A stretch of 28,798 nt of DNA, taken from an uncultured Flavobacteriales bacterium (GTDB taxonomy: Bacteria > Bacteroidota > Bacteroidia > Flavobacteriales > Crocinitomicaceae). Positions 7,145 to 14,693 of this stretch are shown in pieces. Location: NCBI GenBank assembly GCA_946478775.1, contig CAMLDR010000032.1, positions 1 through 28,798 of the forward strand, read 5' to 3'. Position 1 is the stretch's first letter; each line of letters opens with the position of its first letter. Below the pieces are notes generated by a model. It did not search any database and had not been told where the DNA came from. It worked only from the letters and a program-made list of their open reading frames with translations. The translations under genes and the position numbers were made by a program.

Positions 7145-8473
7145 TTATCTGTTTGTCAAATGCTGTTTGAAAATATAATGCATACTCAGGTCCAGGTAGT
7201 CCTTGTAAACATAGTAGATAAAGTCTTGTCGGATTTGAATGTGTTCCGGGTAAATATGGTCTCTTATCTGAACCACCTCTTCCGTTTTTCCGTTGATCAA
7301 ATTGATCTTTCTCAAACTGGTAATTCCATCCCGTTCGAACCGTGCATAGATACTCGTTTTCTCAATGTTCGGAATCAATTCATTTTTCCAGCCTCTGAAA
7401 TATTGGTAAGAGATGGGGAAGCTGCGTACCCGGATACCGGTTTTCGTAAACACAATGGCCGAATCGTTCGGATGGTCGAAAATGATTAAGGAGTCATTCA
7501 ACTCGAACAGCGGAGCATAGATCGGTTTTAAAAGGATAATATCGTAGAATTGCTGGGTAGTCCACCTTTCACGTGCTTTTTTTAGGTCAGAGTTGTCGTT
7601 TGATAATTTGTCGCTGTGATTGGCGTTGGATTCCTTCAGGATTTCTCCTACCGTTAATTTAGTCTCCCGTTGATAATCTTTTAACTGGCGGGTTTTTTGC
7701 CGGTCCTGACTCACGTAAAGCGTTTTACTATTCCGTGTTTTTTTGGTGATCAACTGGTATTCCAGATACTGTTTTTGATTCATGTAGGTTCGAATGATAA
7801 TCGAGGTATCATCGGAATAGGAGCAGTTGTCCAGAATACCGATTGCCTTGTAATAAGGTGCAGGTGAAAAGATCCCCACAGATTGTCCTACAATGGAAGT
7901 CTCGTAAATACTGTCATTGTAAACCAGGTGGAATTTTCCGCCGCAATCCTGCCGGATCTGTTTCGGGTGTTTCCGGATCGATGTTTCATACATTTTATCT
8001 CCCGCTTCATTCAAATGACGCAGGAAATACTTGTGCTCATCGCTGCAGCATAAAAGGATGTTTCCGTCCGGTTCTACTTTAAAGTCGAGTACATTGGCCT
8101 GTTTGCGCGGATAAACCCAAAACTTACTGTTTGCACTAACGGTGACTTCTTCGAGTTGTGTTTCTTTGGACGTCAGAACTACGGAAACGAGCATAGTGTC
8201 TTTCCACTTCTCAGGAAATAACAGGATGTCCGTATATATATTGTATTGGTTTGCTTTCACGGTTATCTGCGCCGGAAAATTTCCGTTTTTCAGGATGAAA
8301 TATCCATTGGCATTGGTGCGCGCGTTGTGAATATCAATCTGAACAGAGGCATTTCTCACCGGATTTCCTGTTTCGTTGACTACTTTTCCTTTTATAATGA
8401 GATCATCCTGGCCCCAGCTTGTTGCCGCCAGTGAGGAGAATAAAATAAGTAAAAGAAATTTTAGCTGACGCAC
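7145..8473 (-). CDS. Exported CarboxypepD_reg-like protein, tandem paralogue 3
   Basis: A 442-aa protein of unrecognised overall family. It starts with a signal peptide (MRQLKFLLLILFSSLAATSW, then GQ). A CarboxypepD_reg-like beta-sandwich follows (about 25-115; IIKGKVVNETGNPVRNASVQ, then NANGYFIL). The remaining 320 residues have repeated short beta-rich units (for example FHLVYNDSIYETS and NDSLIIFDHPNDSAIVFTK) that suggest a beta-propeller. It lacks a TonB-dependent barrel and a T9SS tail. It is the last of three tandem paralogues; the C-terminal half (residues about 320-440) is the most similar among them. Cysteines in ILLCC, QDCGG and LDNC recur in the same places in the paralogues. Start: GTG at 8473 gives the signal peptide directly; no ATG exists upstream before an in-frame stop. 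Location is probably periplasmic or outer-membrane associated; function is unknown. Confidence 0.75.
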   Translation of the reverse strand: MRQLKFLLLILFSSLAATSWGQDDLIIKGKVVNETGNPVRNASVQIDIHNARTNANGYFILKNGNFPAQITVKANQYNIYTDILLFPEKWKDTMLVSVVLTSKETQLEEVTVSANSKFWVYPRKQANVLDFKVEPDGNILLCCSDEHKYFLRHLNEAGDKMYETSIRKHPKQIRQDCGGKFHLVYNDSIYETSIVGQSVGIFSPAPYYKAIGILDNCSYSDDTSIIIRTYMNQKQYLEYQLITKKTRNSKTLYVSQDRQKTRQLKDYQRETKLTVGEILKESNANHSDKLSNDNSDLKKARERWTTQQFYDIILLKPIYAPLFELNDSLIIFDHPNDSAIVFTKTGIRVRSFPISYQYFRGWKNELIPNIEKTSIYARFERDGITSLRKINLINGKTEEVVQIRDHIYPEHIQIRQDFIYYVYKDYLDLSMHYIFKQHLTNR

Positions 8474-8538
8474 CGTGTGTTTTTTTGATAGGTGAAATTT
8501 ACAAAAAAATCAACAATTGATTCCTGATTTTGCGTTAC

Positions 8539-9843
8539 TCATTCCAAGCGCTGCTTAAAAAGATAGTGCATACTCTGGTCTAGGTAATCTTTGTAGAGGT
8601 AATAAATGAAATCGCCGTGGATTTGAAGATGTTCAGGAAAAACATGCTTTTCCAGTTTCAGGATACGTTCGGTCTTTCCGGTTGCAGGATTGATTTCCCG
8701 CAAAGTTGCTATTCCTTCGGATTCATAACGCGCATAGACTTTTGTTTTCTCGAGGTTGGTAATAAGCTCATTTTCCCAGCCAGGGAAATACTGGTAGAAG
8801 ATCGGGAAGGAACGAACGAGAGTGCCTTCTTTGGTGAAGACAATAGCAGAATCATTGAGATGATCAAAGATGATCAGTGAATCATTGAGTTCAAATAGCG
8901 GAATATAGACAGGAAGCGTCAACACCTGTTCATATAATTTTCGTTTGGCCCATTTACTTCTTGTAATCCGGATTAATTCCGGGTCTAAAGTGTGGAATAA
9001 CTGTTCATCGGATACATTGTTGTCTGCTATGAAGTCTCGAAGTCCCCTGTTGTGCACGCGATTTTCCCCGACATAAATCGTTTGTGAACTTTTTGTTTGA
9101 ATGTTAATCGAAGTATACTCAATGCGCTGATCTATATTGGAATAAGTGTATTTGATCAGGTTATTATCATCTTTGTAAACACAGGATTTTAATAGTTTGA
9201 AGAGTTCCAATGTTGCTCTTGCCTGGAAAAAACCGATCGAATTGTTGATGAGTGCAGTTTCATAGATACTGTCCGAATAAACCAGGTGAATGCTTTCCAT
9301 ACAATCACGGTATAACTGTTGCGGATTCTTCCGGATCCGGGTTTCGTTTATTTTTTCTCCCTTTGGATCCAGGCTTCGTAGGAAATAATTGTCTTCATCC
9401 CTGCAGCAAAGCATAATTTCGTTATCGGGTTGAAGGATAAAGTCCAATATATTGGCTTGTTTTCGGGTATATACCCAAAATATCTTATCGGCAGAAACGG
9501 TTACTTCTTCCAGTTCCTTTTCTTTTCCGGTCATTTCTATAAATATCCGGACCGTATCTTTCCATTTGTCGGGATGAACAATCATTTCCTGATACTCTTT
9601 GTACAAAGAATGTTTTACAGTTAGCTGAGCCGGGAGTTCAATATTCTTAACGATGAAAAAACCGGATGAATTGGTGCGGGTGTCCCGAATGCCCAGTTTG
9701 ACAACTGCATTTTGGACAGGTAACCCCGCTTCATTCACCACTTTCCCTTTCACAATGGCTTCAACCTGTGACCAGCAGGAATTGAAAGTTGTTCCTGCAA
9801 AGAGGAGTAAACTAATTATTCCGGTGTGGGTGAAACGCTTCAT
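8539..9843 (-). CDS. Exported CarboxypepD_reg-like protein, tandem paralogue 2
   Basis: A 434-aa paralogue of the genes on both sides. The N-terminus (MKRFTHTGIISLLLFAGTTF) is a signal peptide; the cysteine at residue 23 follows FNS, so a lipoprotein is possible but the lipobox is poor. A CarboxypepD_reg-like domain spans about 27-118 (VKGKVVNEAGLPVQNAVVKL, then RTNSSGFFIVKN). It is followed by the shared propeller-like region with CCRDEDNYFLRSLD, HLVYSDSIYETAL and NDSLIIFDHLNDSAIVFTK. Spacing is 23 bases from the upstream paralogue's stop and 65 bases to the next paralogue, same strand, consistent with an operon of three read from 11189 downward. No catalytic motif is visible and the function is unknown. 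Confidence 0.78.
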   Translation of the reverse strand: MKRFTHTGIISLLLFAGTTFNSCWSQVEAIVKGKVVNEAGLPVQNAVVKLGIRDTRTNSSGFFIVKNIELPAQLTVKHSLYKEYQEMIVHPDKWKDTVRIFIEMTGKEKELEEVTVSADKIFWVYTRKQANILDFILQPDNEIMLCCRDEDNYFLRSLDPKGEKINETRIRKNPQQLYRDCMESIHLVYSDSIYETALINNSIGFFQARATLELFKLLKSCVYKDDNNLIKYTYSNIDQRIEYTSINIQTKSSQTIYVGENRVHNRGLRDFIADNNVSDEQLFHTLDPELIRITRSKWAKRKLYEQVLTLPVYIPLFELNDSLIIFDHLNDSAIVFTKEGTLVRSFPIFYQYFPGWENELITNLEKTKVYARYESEGIATLREINPATGKTERILKLEKHVFPEHLQIHGDFIYYLYKDYLDQSMHYLFKQRLE

Positions 9844-9866
9844 ATGGATGGAGTGAAAAGGCGTGG

Positions 9867-11189
9867 TTATTTTTTTAAAGGTTGCTTGTAGAGGTAATGG
9901 AGACTAGTATCCAGGTAGTGTTTATATATGTAATAAGCGAAACTCCCCCTGATTTGTATGTTCATCGGATGAATGTGTTTTTCCAGGATGTCGGTATTCA
10001 TTACTTTTCCGGTAGATGGGTCGATTTGCCGGAGGGTTACCAACCCTTCCGTTTCATATCGGGCATATAACCTTGTTTTTTCTTCGTTGAGGAATAATTC
10101 GCTTTTCCAATTCTCAAAATAATGATAACTGATCTGGAATGAACGGATGTAATTTCCGGAAAGGGAATAAACCAGCGCGCTGTCTTTGAAATGATCGAAA
10201 ACAAAAACCGAATCATTGATCTCGAAAATAGGTGCATACAATGGTTTTTTGAGAATTTGGCTGTAAAACTGCTGGTTTTGCCACCTTTGCCTGTCAGTTG
10301 AGGTGTTGACTACGGTGGTCCGACCGTAGTTAGGGTTAGATAAGGGAACAGCAATCTGATTCGCAGTTGCATACTCATCCAGTTGACGCATCGTTTTCTG
10401 ATCACTGGTGATATAAAGCTGACTTGGTTTTTTGGTATTCCAGTCCACTTTCACGTATTCTACCAGTTTGTTGTGAGCGCCCAGTCTTTTCAGGATAATA
10501 TTGTCGGGGCTGGAAATGACACAGGGGGCTAATACCCTCATTGTTTCTTCATACGAATTTCCGGAAAGCATCCCGATGGAGTTGCGGATGAACTTGATCT
10601 CGAAAATGCTGTCTGCATAGACTAAATGGGTTCCGCCGGTGCAATCTCCGTATAAACCGACCGGATTTTTTTTGATTGGAACATCTACTATTTTCTTACC
10701 GATGGAATCCAGTCTTCTCAGAAAATACCGGTGATTTTCTTTGCAGACCAGGAGCATTTCTTTTTCGTAGAGCGCGAAATCAATGATGTGCGTGTTTTTC
10801 TTGTCGTATACCCAAATGACCCGTGAAGAGTTGATGGTGACTTCTTCCAGTTCGGTTTCTTTTCCTTCCAGGATCAAATCCAGTTTAATCGTGTCATTTT
10901 TGTGGACCGGAGCACGGACAACTTCAAAATAATCTTTGTAAAGCGGGTGTTTGATATGCAGTTGAACAGGAAAGGCATTTATTCTTGCGGTGAAGATTCC
11001 TTTCGAATTAGTTTTGGTATTTGCTTGTCCCAGCTTCACTTCGGCACCGGATACCCGCTGGTTCTGCTCGTTTATGACTATTCCTGTAACGACTACTTCC
11101 TGGGAATAACACCACGGACTGAATAGATGTATACCGATGACCATCAGAATGGTTCTCCATAATCTGTCCGATACACATAAGTAGTTCAT
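9867..11189 (-). CDS. Exported CarboxypepD_reg-like protein, tandem paralogue 1
   Basis: A 440-aa protein, first in transcription order and the most divergent of the three. A signal peptide with a longer n-region (hydrophobic core about residues 14-27, then CYSQ) precedes a CarboxypepD_reg-like domain (about 32-122; VTGIVINEQNQRVSGAEVKL). The body keeps the family landmarks: LLVCKENHRYFLRRLD, DCTGGTHLVYADSIFE, NDSVFVFDHFKDSALVYS, YEKT-like and YARYETEGLVTLRQID segments, and the ending HYLDTSLHYLYKQPL. The first landmark has one cysteine where the paralogues have two. The minus-strand upstream region has a TATTTTTC element (7 of 8 to the -7 consensus) but no clear -33. Past its start lies the 217-base gap that holds the TTCAAATG array of the Omp85 gene. 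Confidence 0.78.
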   Translation of the reverse strand: MNYLCVSDRLWRTILMVIGIHLFSPWCYSQEVVVTGIVINEQNQRVSGAEVKLGQANTKTNSKGIFTARINAFPVQLHIKHPLYKDYFEVVRAPVHKNDTIKLDLILEGKETELEEVTINSSRVIWVYDKKNTHIIDFALYEKEMLLVCKENHRYFLRRLDSIGKKIVDVPIKKNPVGLYGDCTGGTHLVYADSIFEIKFIRNSIGMLSGNSYEETMRVLAPCVISSPDNIILKRLGAHNKLVEYVKVDWNTKKPSQLYITSDQKTMRQLDEYATANQIAVPLSNPNYGRTTVVNTSTDRQRWQNQQFYSQILKKPLYAPIFEINDSVFVFDHFKDSALVYSLSGNYIRSFQISYHYFENWKSELFLNEEKTRLYARYETEGLVTLRQIDPSTGKVMNTDILEKHIHPMNIQIRGSFAYYIYKHYLDTSLHYLYKQPLKK

Positions 11190-11270
11190 GCATTCAAGGT
11201 ATGGAAAAATAATGGCTTCGTTTTTAGGGATTGATTAAAGTGCTGAATTGATTGATTTTAGTTAAGAATG

Positions 11271-11317
11271 TTCAAATGTTCAAATGTTCAAATGTTCAAA
11301 TGTTCAAATGTTCAAAT
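11271..11317. repeat. Tandem array of the 8-mer TTCAAATG (about 6 copies)
   Basis: Five perfect copies of TTCAAATG follow one another, then a sixth copy cut after seven bases. The array is preceded by ATG and followed by several spaced TTGAAC motifs. It lies about 90 bases beyond the stop codon of the Omp85-like gene on its downstream side. A second, shorter array is at 14612. The 8-base period is not a codon multiple and no reading frame uses it. Confidence 0.95.
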
Positions 11318-11391
11318 TGAATCTCTTAAACTCTTTGAACCTCGTAGAGCGAAGAAGATTTGAACGCTTTCAAACTTTTAACTCATTGAAC

Positions 11392-11412
11392 TTCTAAAAT
11401 GAAATTTTAGAA
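11392..11412 (-). terminator. AT-rich hairpin at the stop codon of the Omp85-like gene
   Basis: TTCTAAAAT (11392-11400) and ATTTTAGAA (11404-11412) form a perfect 9-bp stem with a three-base loop. The stem overlaps the TAA stop at 11407-11409. It lacks a GC-rich base and a proper T-run, so it may be a weak terminator or a 3'-end stabilising hairpin. Confidence 0.35.
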
Positions 11413-13125
11413 ATAAGCGACGTACCCAAAATGCACCTTCGAATCCCGGAACAGGATAGGATTGGAGAACTGCTGTCCCAATGCATAGGTCAATGAAAAG
11501 ATCCCGATGTTGGTTCCGAAACTAAGTCCGGCACCGAAACCTTTTGGAGAATCGTTGCGGTATTGCTGCATATTTCGTTCGTACCAGCTTTGGTCGTAGA
11601 AAACAAATAAATAGGAATTCTGGTCCAGGATAAACCGGGGCTCAATGGTCAGAGTTGCACGGAAAGTGCCCAGTAATTCGTCTTCCATGAAGCCGCGCTG
11701 CGAGAGATTTCCGCCAAAACGCAGGAGCTCATTCTGCTGTATATTATTCGTGTAGAACGATTCACTTAATAAACCTCCTTTGATGACAAAGCGTTTTCCA
11801 AGGGATTGGTAATATTCGATCTGCACTTTGCCGCCATAGATGAGGTAATGATTGGTAAGCGAATCTTTGATCAATGTTCGTTTCCCGATATTCCCTTCCA
11901 GGTACCAGATGAACCCTTTTCGCGGATTGGGCAGGTAATCCACCGTTTGATTCCGGAAAGAAAGTCCGTAGACGTTACTTTTAGAAGTTCCGTAGGCCAA
12001 TCCGGTATTTGCAGCACTCAACAGGTTGGATTGCTGGTTCTTGTAGAATCCGGTCAGTGTTTTTCCGCCTGACACAAAGTAAGTTACACCAATGCTGGTT
12101 TTTAATTCCAGGAAAGTGGAGTCCCGTTTGAATAAGGAGAACTGCCCATCCAGTCCGAAAGGCGTGTTGAATAAAAAGGGGTACGCGGCCTGGATTTTGA
12201 GCTGCGGACTTCCGGGTTGAATGGAGCGCCAGTTCAAATCGAACAATTCTCCGTGCTTGAATGCATTTTGAAGTTTTAAGCGCAGATCACCTGTCAATTG
12301 GTATTTTAATTTGATGGGATCCTGCTGCAGCCCAATCGTTCCGTTGAATAAGGAAACCGGTTTTGTTTCGATGTATAAATAGAGATTAGCGCCTTCAGGA
12401 GTAAAGAGGATCTCTGCCGGTTTGGTCTGCCTCACAAAGGTCAATTGGGTTAAACGGGTATTGATCAGGTCTACTTGTTCCTGATTGTACCAATTGTCTT
12501 TTTCAATGTGCAGGAAGTTCTCCAGGTATTTTTTAGACAATTTCACTTTTTCCCCGGAAACGATCAGTTCATTCCATTTTATGCGGGAATTTGGGCTTAT
12601 AATCAGTTCTGCATAAAGAACCCCTTTCTCTACGCGGAGATCTTCAAACGAAATGCTGGCAAAGGGATATCCTTCGATTTCGAATTCGTGGAGTACACGC
12701 TGCAGGTTCCTGGAAATTTCCGAAGGAGCCGGAGGAAGTGTTTCAATGGTCCGTGGACTGATCCCGATTTCTCTCAATGCACGTTTCGTTTTGTCCGGAA
12801 TGGAAAGGTTCAATTCTTTATAACGGGGACCGAGTGTGAAATATGCTTCGCTTTTCAAACTGTCGCTCGGAACAATGGAATCTATTCCAAAGGTCAGGTA
12901 TCCTTTTTTGTAAGCAAGGAACTGGATGTCCTGGAGGTTGTTTTGCAGTGAAAAAGTGTCCGAATAAGTGAAGCTGGTTCGTTTAGTGATTTTTTTGAAA
13001 CTTGCATCTGAAAAATGAAGTGTTTTTTGGGCAGAAAGAGACGGGCAGCTCAAAATTAATAAGCCGATCAAAAGACCGGACAGCCATTCTGCCTGAATAA
13101 ATTTACCGAAATGCCTCAATTTCAA
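11407..13125 (-). CDS. Compact Omp85 (BamA/TamA-like) outer-membrane protein
   Basis: With a start at 13125 the protein is 572 aa. It has a signal peptide (SGLLIGLLILSCPSLSAQ, about 16-33), a POTRA-like region (about 135-255) and a C-terminal 16-strand-type Omp85 barrel (about 256-572). The barrel carries the loop-6 motif as QRGF (RGF at 477-479) and ends in an aromatic residue (GYVAYF). Known family members insert or translocate proteins across the outer membrane. This one is much shorter than full BamA (usually around 800 aa in Bacteroidota), so it is a BamA/TamA-like paralogue rather than BamA itself. Start: the frame is open to an ATG at 13230, but that version overlaps a divergent lipoprotein gene and its promoter element. 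The TTG at 13125 follows an AAAGGA ribosome-binding site and leads straight into the signal peptide. The exact start remains uncertain. Confidence 0.8.
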   Translation of the reverse strand: MKLRHFGKFIQAEWLSGLLIGLLILSCPSLSAQKTLHFSDASFKKITKRTSFTYSDTFSLQNNLQDIQFLAYKKGYLTFGIDSIVPSDSLKSEAYFTLGPRYKELNLSIPDKTKRALREIGISPRTIETLPPAPSEISRNLQRVLHEFEIEGYPFASISFEDLRVEKGVLYAELIISPNSRIKWNELIVSGEKVKLSKKYLENFLHIEKDNWYNQEQVDLINTRLTQLTFVRQTKPAEILFTPEGANLYLYIETKPVSLFNGTIGLQQDPIKLKYQLTGDLRLKLQNAFKHGELFDLNWRSIQPGSPQLKIQAAYPFLFNTPFGLDGQFSLFKRDSTFLELKTSIGVTYFVSGGKTLTGFYKNQQSNLLSAANTGLAYGTSKSNVYGLSFRNQTVDYLPNPRKGFIWYLEGNIGKRTLIKDSLTNHYLIYGGKVQIEYYQSLGKRFVIKGGLLSESFYTNNIQQNELLRFGGNLSQRGFMEDELLGTFRATLTIEPRFILDQNSYLFVFYDQSWYERNMQQYRNDSPKGFGAGLSFGTNIGIFSLTYALGQQFSNPILFRDSKVHFGYVAYF

Positions 13126-13179
13126 TTGTTTCCTTTTACAAAAAATCCGGAATATCCTAATATATAACGCTGAAAGTAG

Positions 13180-13187
13180 TAAGTTTG
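13180..13187 (+). promoter_or_regulatory. -7 element (TAAGTTTG) of the first small lipoprotein gene
   Basis: A full match to TAnnTTTG, 41 bases before the ATG at 13229. No TTG lies at the expected -33 distance. It falls inside the longest possible reading frame of the divergent Omp85 gene, which argues for the shorter Omp85 start. Confidence 0.45.
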
Positions 13188-13228
13188 TATACAAGAACCA
13201 ATTAGTACGAACCATTAAAGAGCAGATC

Positions 13229-13354
13229 ATGAAAAAAATCCTTGGAATTCTTGCAATTGCCCTGTTTGTTGTTTTAGCAAGTGCATCTTGCAGGACAAAA
13301 GCAAATTGTGATGCATATAATGGAATGGACCAGACAGAAAAAGCCGGACATTAA
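13229..13354 (+). CDS. Micro-lipoprotein A (41 aa)
   Basis: A short gene with ATG at 13229 and TAA at 13352-13354. The product begins MKKILGILAIALFVVLASAS, then Cys21: a charged n-region, hydrophobic core and a lipobox-like ASASC, so it should be lipidated at Cys21. The mature peptide is only about 21 residues: CRTKANCDAYNGMDQTEKAG plus a final His. It shares a C-x(5)-C-[DE]-A-Y pattern with the second gene at 13561 (there C-x(6)-C), which supports both being real. It lies divergent from the Omp85-like gene with an AAAGAG-type ribosome-binding site. The family is unknown to me; short cysteine-containing lipoproteins of this type are common but mostly unannotated in Bacteroidota. Confidence 0.7.
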   Translation: MKKILGILAIALFVVLASASCRTKANCDAYNGMDQTEKAGH

Positions 13355-13485
13355 TTGTTGAAAAGTATGCTGCTTGAAACGTAGATGAACAGTAGGTTTG
13401 GTTATTACTGCGTTAAAAAAAAATGGAATATTTCAATTAAATCACAACTAATCCACATGAGAAAAATGGGGAATGTGAATAATAT

Positions 13486-13519
13486 TTGTGCTAACTAACG
13501 TTAAAAAATGATAGATTTG
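13486..13519 (+). promoter_or_regulatory. Promoter candidate for micro-lipoprotein B
   Basis: TTG (13486-13488, within TATTTG), a 23-base spacer and TAGATTTG (13512-13519), a full -7 match. The spacer is at the long end of the accepted 17-23 range. The ATG follows 41 bases later, the same -7-to-ATG distance as for micro-lipoprotein A. Confidence 0.5.
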
Positions 13520-13560
13520 TATCGGACAACAACTAGTAAACTAAAAAACAAGCAATAACT

Positions 13561-13701
13561 ATGAAGAAATTTTTTGCCTACGCAGCTATGGCTGCTTTCT
13601 TAGCGGTAGTTTTAGCATCTTGCGGATCCTCAAGAGGACATTGCGAGGCTTATGGAAGTGTTGATAACACACCGGAAAACGCTGATTTAGCATCTAAATA
13701 A
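13561..13701 (+). CDS. Micro-lipoprotein B (46 aa)
   Basis: ATG at 13561, TAA at 13699-13701. The product starts MKKFFAYAAMAAFLAVVLAS, then Cys21, with a good lipobox (LASC). The mature part is about 26 residues: CGSSRGHCEAYGSVDNTPEN and then ADLASK. It resembles micro-lipoprotein A in signal length, acylated cysteine at residue 21, a second cysteine followed by acidic-Ala-Tyr, and small size. The gene has its own promoter candidate and a downstream intrinsic terminator, so it is probably transcribed on its own. The likely destination is the periplasmic face of a membrane or the cell surface. Function is unknown. Confidence 0.78.
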   Translation: MKKFFAYAAMAAFLAVVLASCGSSRGHCEAYGSVDNTPENADLASK

Positions 13702-13712
13702 CGAAACAAACC

Positions 13713-13740
13713 AAAGTCTCTTCCCACGGAGGCTTTTTTT
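13713..13740 (+). terminator. Intrinsic terminator of micro-lipoprotein B
   Basis: AAAGTCTC (13713-13720) pairs with GAGGCTTT (13729-13736) around an eight-base loop (one G-T pair), followed by a T-run to 13740. It begins 12 bases after the stop codon and lies between the convergent lipoprotein and lptB genes. Confidence 0.75.
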
Positions 13741-13748
13741 ATGCCTGC

Positions 13749-14480
13749 CTATTTTTTTGCGCGCAGCACGAAATTTTGACCTAAGTATACTTTGCGTACC
13801 TGTTCATCAGAAGCCAGTTCCTCAGCTGTACCGGATTTCAAAATACTTCCTTCAAACAATAAATAAGCTCTGTCAGTAATGGATAAAGTTTCCTGTACAT
13901 TGTGGTCTGTGATCAGGATCCCGATATTGCGTTTCCGCAAATCAGAAACGATACTTTGAATATCCTCCACAGCAATAGGGTCTACACCTGCAAAAGGTTC
14001 ATCCAATAAAACGAACTTCGGATTGGTTGCCAATGCACGGGCAATTTCAGTTCTCCGCTTTTCACCTCCGGAAAGCCTGTTTCCCAGGTTTTTTCGAACT
14101 TTAGTCAAACTGAATTCCTCCAGAAGCTGTTCCATTTTTTCTTTTCGTTCGATCTTACTCAAATCGGAGAGTTCCAAAATGGACAGGATGTTGTCTTCTA
14201 CGCTGAGTTTGCGAAATACAGACACTTCCTGGGGAAGGTACCCGATTCCTAATTGTGAGCGTTTGTACATGGGGTAGTGCGTGATTTCCAGATCGTCCAG
14301 AAAGACGTGGCCTTCATCCGGTTTTACCAAACCAACCATCATATAGAAAGATGTCGTTTTTCCGGCACCGTTTGGTCCCAGCAGACCAACGATTTCTCCC
14401 TGGTTTACCTCAATCGAAACTCCTTTTACTACGTTTCGACCTTTATAGGTCTTTTTGATATCGTGTGTATGTAATTTCAC
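13749..14480 (-). CDS. lptB: LPS export ABC transporter ATP-binding protein LptB
   Basis: A 243-aa ABC ATPase that powers extraction of lipopolysaccharide from the inner membrane with LptF/LptG (family knowledge). All nucleotide-binding motifs are present: Walker A GPNGAGKT (35-42), Q-loop LPQEVSVF (81-88), signature LSGGE (135-139), Walker B FVLLDE (155-160) and the H-loop histidine at 192. The spacing, the [14 protein letters not shown] stretch and the length match LptB rather than other ABC ATPases. The start codon is GTG at 14480, giving (M)[13 protein letters not shown], which aligns with family N-termini. A TATTTTCG element (14485-14492, minus strand) just upstream is a possible -7 box. 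Partner genes lptF/lptG are not in this window. Confidence 0.95.
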   Translation of the reverse strand: MKLHTHDIKKTYKGRNVVKGVSIEVNQGEIVGLLGPNGAGKTTSFYMMVGLVKPDEGHVFLDDLEITHYPMYKRSQLGIGYLPQEVSVFRKLSVEDNILSILELSDLSKIERKEKMEQLLEEFSLTKVRKNLGNRLSGGEKRRTEIARALATNPKFVLLDEPFAGVDPIAVEDIQSIVSDLRKRNIGILITDHNVQETLSITDRAYLLFEGSILKSGTAEELASDEQVRKVYLGQNFVLRAKK

Positions 14481-14611
14481 TTTACGAAAATAAGAAGAAA
14501 AAGCGAAGCTTTTGAAGAGTAAATTATAATCCCGTACGTACTGGATTAGTGCGGCAATAATTTAGACTAGAAAACGAGGTCTTAACTTTTTTTCAATTAG
14601 GATGAGTTAAG

Positions 14612-14641
14612 TTCAAATGTTCAAATGTTCAAATGTTCAAA
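14612..14641. repeat. Second TTCAAATG array (3 copies plus a partial copy)
   Basis: Three perfect TTCAAATG units and a truncated fourth, followed by spaced TTGAAC motifs. It lies about 50 bases beyond the stop codon of the DUF5686 gene, in the same orientation and relative position as the array downstream of the Omp85-like gene. The rest of the 14481-14693 gap shows nothing else recognisable. Confidence 0.95.
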
Positions 14642-14693
14642 ATTGAGTATAAATACTTTGAACCTTTTTAACCCTTGAACTTTTTTAACCTCT

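Noticed and set aside
11271..11317. TTCAAATG repeats as a CRISPR array
   Set aside because: The units are 8 bases, directly abutting and without spacers, and no cas genes are near.
12475..12951. 158-codon open frame opposite the Omp85-like gene
   Set aside because: It is antisense to the POTRA region, with the phenylalanine-rich composition of a shadow frame.
13393..13400. TAGGTTTG as an additional promoter between the micro-lipoproteins
   Set aside because: The -7 match is perfect, but the TTG spacing is only 16 bases and no gene follows directly; kept as a curiosity only.
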